This document shows, piece after piece, positions 10,331 to 21,118 of a stretch of DNA of 64,000 bases. The notes under the pieces were generated by a model. It worked only from the letters and a program-made list of their open reading frames with translations. It was not told where the DNA came from and did no database searches. Every line of letters begins with the position of its first letter. Positions within the stretch are counted from its first letter, which is position 1. Origin of the DNA: Selaginella tamariscina (lineage: Eukaryota; Streptophyta; Lycopodiopsida; Selaginellales; Selaginellaceae); the NCBI GenBank assembly GCA_003024785.1, contig PUQB01000004.1:248001-312000 (forward strand), written 5' to 3'. A program made the translations under genes and the position numbers.

Positions 10331-13193
10331 GCCAAATTTACTGTTCCAGCCCACACCTCGCCTCCAGGCGACTTTTCTACGGGTTTTGATTCACCAGTTA
10401 AACTACTTTCATCCAAAGAACATTCTCCTGATATGATCACTCCATCAACGGGAACCATCTCTCCTGCTTTCACCGCTATAGATGTCCCAACCTTTACTTC
10501 ATCAACTGGAACCATTGCCCCCGTGTCCGCAAGGACAGCGTTACGGGGTGCGTCCAAACCAGATGCCAGTGCATCTCGTGCCTAAAACCAGCAAGTTAAT
10601 GACACACACATACACATGAAAGCTTATATTGTGTATGTTTTTATATAAACGATGCATTATTAAAAAGAATGTAAAACTAAACTTATGTCTTACCTTTTCA
10701 CTTGAACGACCTTCGAGCCAATCGGCTAGAGTGAACAGGAAGACTATCGAAGCAGCCTCAACGTAATCGTCCATAGCAATGGCACCACCAACTGTAACCA
10801 TTTCAGAGTAATAAATACTAGATAACATATTACATAATGAGCACGCACCTGCTATAAGCATGAGAATGTTGATGTCCAGAATGAAGCGTCTTAACGATGC
10901 TAAACCCCGCTTAGCAATCGGGAAAATACCAACAGCAACAGCACCTATCGCAAACCACTTCAAAGGATTCCAGAAATGCTTGAACAGTGAGACTGCCAGC
11001 AGGATTCCACAGCAAATTGTCCATGGGGTCGGCCATTTGTTCTGTCTCTTAACTTCTCCCCGTTTATGAAGACTCGCATCTAATCTTGCCTCATTGAGCA
11101 CTTTAACTGTTCAAAAGGACACCAAGAACGTTAACTATAACCATGAATACATAGAATATACATATATTATGTATATATACCCATGCATGCACAATGCATA
11201 TCTATAAAACTTTCTGAAGAGTATAATGGAAAATAAATGACAGCTATGGAGTTCCGTTGGTATTCTTTGTTTTATTGGCTTTTTCCTTCTATTATTGCTA
11301 AATAACATATTATACCGGACTGACCAAGTTTGAAAGGAGCGAGAGTCCGACAAAACGATCTATTTTTGAGCCGATTAAATCAAGAATTCCACACACACAC
11401 ATCTATACGTCCTATAGCATACATATGATAGCACACACAATGGTAACAATGAGCAGCCAGCAAAGATATGCATACCGGATCATATGTTGTAAGAAGCCGT
11501 CATAATAGTACAGATTTCAAACTGTTATATATTATAGAGCAGATAGACTTAACACTTCAAATAAACAAACCGACATGCTGTCTTGTATCAAGTATAACAC
11601 AGCAATATGCGACAAAGGATTTATGTTATTCTAAACAGAAACTGCGGTCAAGCATATACTAGTGGAAAAGAAGACATGAACATAGTACACAACAGACGGA
11701 GGGACACAGCTGTATGTCGCATATGAATTATACACATAAAGCAAGACAACAGTCGTACGCAGATAAATATTCTAAAATATATAATAGCTAAAATGTAGTT
11801 CATATTATATATAGCATATATATAAAGACTCGTCTTAAGAAACATGCGTGACAGACAACCACCTCTCCAGGCAACTATGTCATTAATATGAGTTTGTCTA
11901 AATCGGTCTCTTATTGTACATGTGTGAATATATATTAGAGTAAAGACTTACCAAGCCGGCCTTCAGGAGTCAACAAACGGTCATGAACAACAGTCACCAT
12001 CCTGGAAGTCAAGTTGATGGAAACTTCCTTCACGCCTGGTAGAGGCTCAAGAATCTTCCTCACGAGGGGCACCTCCGAAGGGCAGCAGATTCCCATCACA
12101 TTCAAAACCGTTCTGGCAGTTGATTGAAAATCCTCGGGAATGTTTATCCCGAGAATATCTGCTGAAGAAGACGGTGCAACAGGGACCTTTTCTTCTTGTG
12201 GTAAAATCTCGTAGCCTTTGTTTTTCGGACTCTGTCATGCATTCAAAACGTCTGTGTGTGTTGCGTATATAATACACGTATGCATACACATACACATACA
12301 CATACCATTTAATACACGTATACACATAATATATACGAACATACCTCATAGCTGAAGATGTTGACACGTCTCTTCAGCTTGCCAAGAGATTCTCCGACTT
12401 TAACAAGGCGACCATGCTCGAATTGAGTATCTCCAGAGTCTCGTATGAGAACATATGAACCGTCTTGCCCGGGAACTAGGAAATCGTAGTGGTCTCCGTG
12501 TGCGATCTGGTTATGCCCACAGTCGTCGTTGTGCTGATGTTCATCTTCGTACGATGACGTTCTCGAGGGTAAATCCCATGACATGGGAAGAGTCCAGCAT
12601 GCCTTTTCCATGCACTGTAATAAAAAACCGTTCGTATGTGTATGTGTGTATATATATATATTATGTATACGTACCTGTTCTAGTAAAACATCCTCGGTGA
12701 CTTCCCCATGATGTACATGAGCGTGAACATGCTCGCTGTCTTGTTGGCAGCATCTTTCTGCCTCGGGTAAAGGAACCCATGTGCCTGTGCTATGGTCGAC
12801 AAAGCAGATCCTGCCCTTTTCCGGAACAGCAACGTATGTGATCTTACCGTTTTCAACAATCAGTAAGTGATCGCCTTCCTTGTGTTGTTGCTTCTGCAAA
12901 AACACCGATTTCACATGAAAATCCCTACGGACTTCCTTTGCAAAAACAGAGGCTATAGGGAAACCATGAACTTCGCAAGAATCGATAATCTTTGCGGCAA
13001 CATTGCAAGAACATGAATTATTGGCAAGGAACTCATAAAGAAAAAATCGATTTTCTTTGCGGAACAGAGATAATAAGCAAGATTTATCGAAAAAACGCGA
13101 ATTTTTACACAGATTGAGAGAATGAATGGCAAGAAACTACATTACATAAGAAATCTATGGAAGAAATGGGAAGAAGACGCATACCTGATCCAT
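7544..13193 (-). CDS. HMA: Heavy-metal P1B-ATPase, HMA2/3/4-like, copy B (complete, one frameshift)
   Basis: Zn2+/Cd2+-type efflux pump with 14 coding exons: 13185-13193, 12675-12893, 12345-12614, 11952-12231, 10849-11106, 10694-10791, 10329-10581, 10089-10226, 9803-9976, 9537-9690, 9084-9286, 8884-9011, 8674-8742 and 7544-8277, about 995 codons. In order it has a His-rich N-terminal region (residues 1-166) with two GDH motifs, an HMA domain with GICCPSE (about 213), the actuator TGES (about 440), the ion-path CPC (about 544), the phosphorylation site DKTGTLT (Asp about 588), SSHPM and GDGLND (about 785). GICCxSE and CPC fit plant Zn/Cd pumps rather than Cu pumps. One G is missing between 8030 and 8031 relative to copy A. 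This shifts the frame just before the last two helices, and the correct frame then continues to a long His/Asp tail and stop at 7544. The gene is otherwise intact. Confidence 0.93.
7627..7835 (-). other. His/Asp repeat region coding the metal-binding tail of HMA copy B
   Basis: Trinucleotide-pair repeats encode runs of HD (near 7735-7815) and, further downstream, [19 protein letters not shown]. The region also has Cys pairs (KKCCK). Such His-rich tails in HMA2/HMA4 bind zinc and affect transport. In copy A the same region is reduced to a few His. Repeats of this kind change length easily. Confidence 0.8.
10023..10080. repeat. (AT)n microsatellite in HMA copy B intron
   Basis: About 29 AT units in the intron between the exons ending in YTP and starting with LVATALG. 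It begins a few bases beyond the splice donor. Confidence 0.95.
10253..10328. repeat. Compound (CT)n(CA)n microsatellite touching a splice donor of HMA copy B
   Basis: On the minus strand the exon ending at 10329 runs straight into (GT)n followed by (GA)n, so the splice donor GT is the first unit of the repeat. Length changes here sit next to the splice site. Confidence 0.9.
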
Positions 13194-13199
13194 GGCGGA

Positions 13200-14976
13200 A
13201 ATTGCCGAAGAAACAAACCCTTATCGCAACCCTAGATCATTTTCATTGATCCTTCATACGAGCCTTAAAAGGGCAGTGGCGCCACAGTAGGCCTTGACTC
13301 CTTTTCCTTTTTGTTGACAAAACCAACTTACATTAAACATCAAAGAATATTCTTTTATTTTCCGACCGGACACATGTGTCTAGCCTCCGTATTAGGAGGT
13401 CACAAGTGTCATCAACACGTGGCCTTAATTCATATAAAAGCCTTTATTAGCTCGTGTTTATCGTAAGCCCGCCTAAACACCTAAATAGAGATTAAAATAA
13501 TTAAAAGCACTATGATTTTATCTTAACAAACTTAGTAGACTTGTCAAGCTACATTATAAAGGAAACCCATTTGCTTCATGCGTGATAAGGAAGGCGGTGA
13601 TGATTGCGTGAAGGAAAAGGCCGTGTACGTATCTATACGAATAAAACAAGCGCACTTACATATTGTAGGTGATATAAAGATTCTCATATAGAGCATCCAC
13701 TTGTAAATCTTGACTAACCATTATATTATATGTTAAATATTTACTGTTTATGTTGCGTCTTTGTCTTTTTAAACTTCGCCGTGTTCTACTTTAGTATGGC
13801 ATGTTTGTATTGGATTCGTTTCGATTCCCCATAAAAGTGCTACATGCAATGTGAATGCATGTCAGTATACATTATTAGGATCCATCACATATACTGCTGT
13901 CAACCTGTAAGTATATATATATTGTGTGTATATGTATGTATGTGGGAATTAAGGCCGTACACGTTCGATTCCTGCGTTATCTTAGCCGTAAACGTTTGTG
14001 CTACGTGCTCACTCAGGATTGGTCTAACAATGTAGGCCAGGTTTCACCACGTGTCATTTGCCCCTATCGTCGGAGCGAAGATATAGACATTATTGGACAT
14101 ACACCTATTTTTATTTTATAATTTTATGGTTTTGAATACGATTTAATAATTATTATTAAATTATGAAATATACAATATTTAAATATTGTGTCGTTGGATC
14201 GAATATATGACGTCCAACCACCCACTGTAACGGCATTTCACTTTATTTAGTGTATGTATATATACTTATGTATTTATCGCATACACTCACACGCGCACGC
14301 ACGCACCCACGCAAGCTTATCCACGCATCATCCTATTCTAATTGTACCTATATGTATGCAAGTCTTCTCCAGATTGGTGGGTGGATGCCAATCAACCATG
14401 TTGTGGACAAAGCGTATGCCATCTGTCGTCATCAATTTTATTTTGCAAACGACAATGATCGATTGCCACCTGAAGTCCTTGAGTCATTACGTTGCTGTAA
14501 GCTTCTAGGACATGATACTAACACTGTAGTCAAGCGCGTTTGATATTGTTCATTATTTGATAAATTTCAGCATCAGAATGAATATTCTTTTAAATGAGCT
14601 GTAAAATGCGTATGGAAATAAATATAATGAATATTGAAATAAAAATAAGAATAATAAACATGTAAGAATTCTTTTGAATAAATATACATTTTTAGCATTA
14701 AGGATAGGTTGTAGAATATTCTCAGCATGTGCTGATGGAATAATACTTGGCACATTCTGATAGACTGAAAATATGATCCAGTTGGCAGTGATGTCTGTTT
14801 ATATTAGCATATGAGAATAAATGTGCGGCAACTATTTCCATGAATTCGGTGAATGTGTTAATAGATATGGGTATATACTCGTACCTTACTATAATTGTAA
14901 ACCCTGTTTGTTGTTCTCGCATTTAGGTTGGAGAGAGCAGATCGATGAGCATTGATCCCCGTTAGCGCTAGGGCAA
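13200..14976. other. Divergent promoter region between HMA copy B and MAP65
   Basis: The two genes start head-to-head about 1.8 kb apart. The region is AT-rich with no clear element. A possible exon-like frame at 14374-14543 is listed separately. Transcription start sites could not be placed. Confidence 0.5.
14374..14543 (+). other. Exon-like open frame of unknown origin
   Basis: After a splice-acceptor-like CTTCTCCAG the frame reads about 56 codons (starting IGGWMPINHVVDKAYAICRH) to a TGA at 14541-14543. Its base composition is less AT-rich than the flanks and the residue mix looks protein-like. I do not recognise it, and no partner exon was found. It could be a gene remnant or chance. Confidence 0.25.
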
Positions 14977-16618
14977 ATGGAGATCGACGAGACGACATGC
15001 ACATCGCTTCTGCGCGAGCTCCAGGTACGTCTCCCTTCAGATTCACCCTGAAAATCTTGATAGAACCCTGCAAATCCTGGAAAAATAGCTGAAAAACATA
15101 TAAAATCTTTGAAGATCGATGCAAGAACATCGGAAAGAATCCGAGACGCTTAAAGATCCCGTTTTTACAGAACATTTGGGACGAGATGGGAGAGAGCGAT
15201 GAAGAAAAGGATAGAATGTTGCTTCAGCTTGAGCAAGAATGCCTGGATGTGTATCGGCGGAAGGTTGATCACGCCAATTGTGCTCGCGCTCGACTGCATC
15301 AGCTGCTTGCCGATTCCGAATCGGAGCTCGCGTCATTGCAATCCTTACTGGGCGATCGGCCTTGCTTGGTACGTTTTTCTATCAACCCACATTCTCATTT
15401 TCTTTCCCATTCAACACATATGTGTATATATATGTAGTGACACACACACACATACATATACCAGACGTTTAGAGCCCTAAAGGTACATGCTATTGACGTA
15501 CATCTACATTCCACACATATATATAAATTATATACAATTGATATGTTATAATGTTTGACAACAGATAGAGAAGCGGATGGGGACGCTCAAGGAGCAGCTA
15601 ACCGCTGTAACACCGCAAATTGAAGTACTCAGGCTGCGGAAAGAAGAGCGTATCAAGCAGTTTCAAGAAGTTCACAGGCAAAGTATATTCTCTTCCTTTT
15701 TTAATCTATGTGTGGATGTGTATGTCATATGCAAGTCTGCTTCCCGCATATTTATGACTGTGTAAACAGTTCAGAAGTTGTCTGAAGCGATCTACGGTGC
15801 TTCTTCAACTCGATTGGAAGTGCTCGGTGACGATTTATCTCTCAGGAAGCTCCACGAGTATAATAACCAGCTTGAAGCTCTTCAGAATGAACAGGTATAC
15901 ACATGCACATAAACATGTGAAAGTGACACACATGTTTTGAATACAGAATGAGAGGCTGCGTAAGGTAACCGAGCATCTCAAAGTACTGCACGATTATTGC
16001 GTGGTTTTGGGATCAGATTTTTCCAGCATAACAAAGGGTGTTCATCCGAGCCTGGACAACTCGACAGAGGTGAAGTGCATAAGCGATGAAACTCTCCGGG
16101 GACTCGAAAACGCAATCCAGTCCATAGATGAGGAAAGGAATCAAAGAATGAAAAAGGTGAGACTCAGCGTGCGCGCGTACACACACACACACGCGTGAGA
16201 GTGCCTTGTGTACACACAATACATCCATGACCAATATATACTTAGACATTGTGTGTGTGTGTGTGTGTGTACGAGTTATAACTTAGCAATTGAATATACT
16301 CGTTACTTGCACAGTGGTTTGCTGCATGGGCCAATGTATATGCATGTGAATGTATATATAGAGAGAGATGTGTGCATGTCTGTGTATGGAACTTCTACTT
16401 CTATCTAATCTGTGGCTATTAATAAGATACAAGAGCTTGCACGACTTTAGTGGAGCTGTGGAACCTGATGGACACACCGTTTGAAGAAAGGCAGGCATTT
16501 CGTAACATTACTCGTACATCGGAGCAAGATAAATACTACTTCAGGGAACCTGGCTCTCTTTCCATGAAAATTGTCGAGCAGGTAAAAGTTTTTCTGATAC
16601 ATATGTAGTGTATATGCT

Positions 16619-16661
<43 letters not shown>

Positions 16662-18928
16662 GTATGTATGTATGTATGTATTTAGACATTAAAATGTAGT
16701 ATATGTAAGATATACACATACATCTTTTATACTTACATACATACATATACATGAATAATACAAGTATATTCATGTAGCACCTATGTATAGTGTGCACAAA
16801 CCGTCGTTTGATTATACAGGCTCAAGCTGAAGTGGAAAGGTTGAATGAGCTGAAAGTAACTAGAATGAAGGAGCTGGTGCTGAAAAAGCTTCAAAGCTTC
16901 AAGAAATTTGTGAACAAGCACATATGGAATGCGATCCAAATCTCACCGAGGAAAAAATTACAAGTCTTTTTGACTCGGGTATGTATATCTAGACAGAAGC
17001 ATCTACATGTGAATGCGTATATATCTGTATGCATATGTATGTATATACTCAATCTGTCGTCTAGGTGCACTTTCTATTATTATTACTGGTTTACATCTGG
17101 TCAATCTGATGTAAACAGGAATAGTGGATTCGTCGGATATACTTGCGACAATTGAAGAGAATATTGTAAAAGCCAACGCCGAGTCTCTCAGTAGAAAGGA
17201 CATTATGGAGAGAATGGAAAAATGGCTTGGAGCATGCGAGGAGGAAACCTGGCTGGAGGAGTACAATAAGGCGTGTGTGTGTGTGTGTGTGTGGAGAGAG
17301 AAAGAGAAGTGAATACGTCTCTCTCATGTATACGTGTATGTACATACTAAAAAGTTGTGTATGCATGTGAATGTGTATTTAGAGATACATAAGTAATGTT
17401 TGTTTTACAGGATGAAAGCCGTTTCAACGCGACGAAAGGAGCTCACTTGAGTCTAAGACGGGCAGAACGAGCTCGAGTTATAGTGGCTAAACTTCCAAGT
17501 AAGCTCTAGTTAATCCTTTGTCTGTTTCTCTGTGCATGCGTCCTGTGCAGGTGTCTGCTTTCTCACACCTACCAAACACATATTACGGACATATAGGATG
17601 CGTGTGTGCGTGTGTTTGTGTACGACTGATACGCTCTTTACAGCACTTCTGGACTCTCTTAAAGCCAAAACCATATCGTGGGAAAAGTGAAAGAGGCAGG
17701 CTCTTTCTTTATACGGGGTAAGACGTCCTTTGATGAATGATAATTTTAATCTTAAAGTAATCAATACCAGTATAAATAGTAATCCAGTTAAAGTAACTTA
17801 ACAAAGAGCTTGTAGGTCTCCCTGCTCGCAATTCTTGAGGAGTATAGCCTGCTAAAAAAGAGAAAGAAGAACAGAAGCGTCGACTGAGAGTAAGCTTTTC
17901 CTGTCAAAAGTTTTATGCTACATACATACAGTATAGATATTCGTATACATGTACGTATATTACATACGTATCGAGGATGTATTATTATACAGATTTATAC
18001 ATAGACACATTAAGAAATGCGTACGTGTTGCAGGAACAGAAGAAAGTGCAGGAGCAGCTACAGACCGAGCAGGAGCTGCTTTATGGGACAAACAAGCCTT
18101 TGAAGAAAGGAGTAGTACGAAACATTTCTAACAACATGTATGTACTGTGTGTGTGTGTGTGTGTGTTACAAATTAGGGAATCTGGTATAGTCCCAAACGC
18201 ATGACATGCATTGGACCTAGGAGTTCCATGTTCTAGGGAACATAGTTTGGTTATCTAGGAAAATAAAAAACGTTGACTTTAGCTATCGGCTAGGCATCAT
18301 CCCAGAGACATGATTTGGAGTTACAGTACATAGCAATTCAAATTCCTTAGCAGCTATTCTTGTTATATTTTTTTATATATGTAAATTTACAATGTTGTGT
18401 GTGTATATCGATTCTCGACTCGACAAAATAGACACATGTGGTCTATACATGTTACACACACTTGTATAATGATCACAACCCGTAGTACTTACAGATATAC
18501 GGTGCATGCACCAAGTATACGTCTAATGTGAAAAATCAAATACACAGCGATGCACTTGTATACATACAGATCCACAGATATCCTATACGTAATCGATGCG
18601 GGATGTTATGTATGCTCTGTGCATACACACGTATATGTTCCATGTTCATCTCTCCTTATGTTGTATACATGTACATCTACCTATTTATGTCGTATATACA
18701 CTAGATAAGCACAAAATGACGTGCCTAAATTGCAGGAACAACAACAGGAGGCTTTCACTGTGTCCCTCGGACGTGTTGTCTGCAACCAAACCAAACATTC
18801 AGAACAAGCCCACAGTAAAGAAGCGATATCCGCCGTTGGTTAATTACGTTGCCTTTCCTAAAGACGTCGAATCTTCCTCCGTCACTTCTGGCGGCGAATC
18901 TGCTCCAGACTCCCCCGTCGCTGCATAA
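14977..18928 (+). CDS. MAP65: Microtubule-associated protein MAP65 (PRC1/Ase1 family)
   Basis: Cross-links antiparallel microtubules in the phragmoplast, preprophase band and cortical arrays. Thirteen coding exons: 14977-15024, 15171-15368, 15565-15682, 15770-15894, 15947-16156, 16427-16581, 16820-16978, 17119-17270, 17411-17498, 17644-17717, 17816-17889, 18034-18137 and 18736-18928, about 565 codons, a normal length for the family. Recognisable parts are the N-terminal IWDEMGES/LLQLEQECLDVY coiled coil, KMKELVLKK-like and WLEEYN/GAHLSLRRAE segments of the conserved microtubule-binding core, and a variable basic tail with NRRLSL and VNYVAFPK. Five single-base indels break the frame: near 16443 (base missing), 16896 (missing), 17688 (extra T), 17712 (missing) and 17854-17859 (missing A). 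Splice sites are intact, apart from a GC donor at 17271. I therefore read it as a real gene with sequence errors, though a young pseudogene is possible. Confidence 0.85.
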
Positions 18929-19440
18929 TCAGGTTTTAAACTCTTTTTCTTTTGTTTTATTCGAAAAGAATATACATATATGCATATTACGTGGGTACGC
19001 ACGCACATACGTACATATAAACATTAATATACAAGTAAATATATGTAGTAAATCCATAATTGTCAATGTATTAGTTAGTAACAACCAATTGAGACAAAAT
19101 ATGGTATACCATGTATGTATACATACGTCACACATGCAAACTCATATATAGGGGATTATTGATATACATACACACGTGTATGTTTGATGTTGCATATATG
19201 ATATATTAACGTTCTCTTGTTGGTATATGCAGTTGTGGAGCATAGGGTTAGGACTAAGCAGGAGGATAAAATTACTGTAAGTAAAGGGTAACATAGATTA
19301 CAGACACAATACACCGTGTAGTGTGTAGTGTTCTAAGTGTGTGTGTGCATAATATGTATAACGTTTAACAATTTGCGTGTATGTGCAGTTTGTGGAGGAC
19401 ATGAGTAGGACTAAGTACGGGCTTATATTACTGTAAGTAA
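18738..19440 (+). other. Possible spliced 3' UTR of MAP65 with two duplicated 44-nt exon-like blocks
   Basis: A donor-like CAG/GTTTTA lies just after the stop codon. Further on, 19233-19276 and 19389-19432 are each 44 nt, each preceded by TATGCAG or TGTGCAG and followed by GTAAGTAAA. They share phrases such as GTGGAG, TAGGACTAAG and ATTACT. They look like a tandemly duplicated untranslated exon. No transcript evidence is available here. Confidence 0.4.
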
Positions 19441-20334
19441 AACTGGTTTTGTTTAAGTTTAATCGTGCGTGTGGGTGGGCCTATTCAACTTTAGCATTTT
19501 GTATACAAAGTGTAATCCTTATCATTTATCGGGCCGGTCATCAATAGAAAACTCGTACTTTTGGCTTTTGCCTAAAGGAGAAGATCTTATCCACAGGTCT
19601 AATAAGGTAATACCTGTCCTATTCAACTTATTTATCAACGTTCTTCTGTGTAACTCTCTGGTAAGAATGTCCCAGAGGTTCTCATATATATATATACACA
19701 TGTATTGTCATTTCTACCGTATACGTATATACGATTGTACAGTGTATACAGCTAGTTCGTGTTTAATGGTTTAAGTTTAAGTATATGTTTTGGGTCCCAC
19801 ATGAACTGCCATCCCACACGTGGGACGGCTCGGTCAGGTTGACATGTGGGAGCCACTATGTATATAAGTGGGTATGCTTTCCTTATTGGCATATTAATGT
19901 GTTTAAAGTTAATTAACTAGTAATCTCTGGTCACTAGTAAAAAGATAGTGTAAACCTCGTTGTCAAATAAGTAGGAAAATTGACATTATATCCACATGGA
20001 GACGTTAATACATATGCACACTGCGTGTGTGTTAAACACATACTTGCAGATTTTAAATGCGTTACATGGAAATAAACATGCGTATACGTAGACGGTGTGT
20101 ATACGTGACGTGTACGTACGGGGGTAAAAGAAGGTAAGATTAACCTAAAGAAAATGATGCCAACGGAAAGTACTCTGGTTATAAAGCTGCGGATAAGGAC
20201 AAGGATTGCACAACTGTATAAGATACATTTTCATCAAGAATCAAGGAAACAATCTTAAGGAATTAATAATACTTAATTGTATACCTAAGCTACGTTGTAT
20301 GTATTCTATTCGTACAAATATATATTTTTTAATG
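19441..20334. other. Spacer between MAP65 and RRM gene; no gene seen
   Basis: AT-rich with dispersed TA/CA microsatellites. The segments near 19500-19620 and 20140-20240 are slightly less AT-rich but show no convincing coding frame. Confidence 0.5.
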
Positions 20335-20450
20335 TGGGGTTCAAACACCAAGGAGAGGACTAGTCACATCTCCCTCAAAGCTTGGGCGTAGACAGGAACT
20401 CGAACGCGGGAGTGAGATGTTAGAGATTTGAACCTGGGACCTGTGATGAG
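20335..20450 (-). mobile_element. Possible tRNA-derived SINE-like fragment
   Basis: On the minus strand GCGTTCGAGTTCC resembles the RNA polymerase III B box (GGTTCGANNCC). Several further phrases of the kind GGGACCTG/GAACCTGGG and GAACACGGG follow in this GC-richer block. No A box, poly-A tail or target-site duplication could be confirmed. Confidence 0.2.
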
Positions 20451-20639
20451 CTGGCGAGCGGTAGGGTTTTGAACACGGGATCATGGTCTGTAAAACCCGT
20501 TTGGATGGTGTTATCCCCGTTCGCACGGCGGTGTGCCATGCCGGAAGAACAAGCTAAAGACGAAGCGGAGGGAGGAGCAGACGGTGGAGCAGGAGCACGG
20601 CGGTGATCAAACGGCGCGCGCCGGGGCAGATCGATCATT

Positions 20640-21118
20640 CTTTCAGGTTTTTTTGCAATCTTTTCGCCTTAGAAATGGAGGTTTTCCGTTGTGATTCAAG
20701 AAATCCCAGGGTTTAGTGTGAAATCGAGCATTTGATTCAAGAACATCGCAGGTTTTAGTGAAAATCCGCAAGAACACCTGGAAAATCGCAGGCTTTAGTG
20801 AAGCGCTTCCGGAAATCCGCAAGAATCGTAGGATTAAGGTTGAAGATCACAGGTTCCAGGTAGTGCTTTTCTGAAGCTTTGATCGGGTGCATTTCGAGAT
20901 CTCCGATCGAGGTGTCGGACGCCTGCATGATGCAATAATCGCCGATTCGGTGTCGCGGTTCATGTTTACAGAGGGTATAGAGCGAATTGATGAGGAGATA
21001 GGACTGTCGGTATGCAAAACAGGTGATGATCCAGTAAAACATCCGACAAGGGTATGTATTCTCTTCAATCGCTACAGGAAGGCGAACGAGTGTAGGAAAA
21101 GCAGCGTTTTGGTGGGTT
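20640..21118 (+). promoter_or_regulatory. Probable 5' UTR/leader of the RRM gene with short repeated phrases
   Basis: The phrases ATCGCAGG(T/C)TTTAGTGAA and AAATCCGCAAGAA recur at about 20745-20830. They are less AT-rich than the flanks, lead directly into the RRM start codon, and resemble spliced plant leaders. The transcription start is not determinable. Confidence 0.35.

Noticed and set aside
10220-10585. Plus-strand frame with His/Thr repeats
   Set aside because: It is translated (CA)n plus the antisense of HMA exon 7.
12047-12367. Alternative frame across HMA copy B exon 4
   Set aside because: The other frame gives the HMA domain GICCPSE and joins neighbouring exons in phase, so this one is a shadow.
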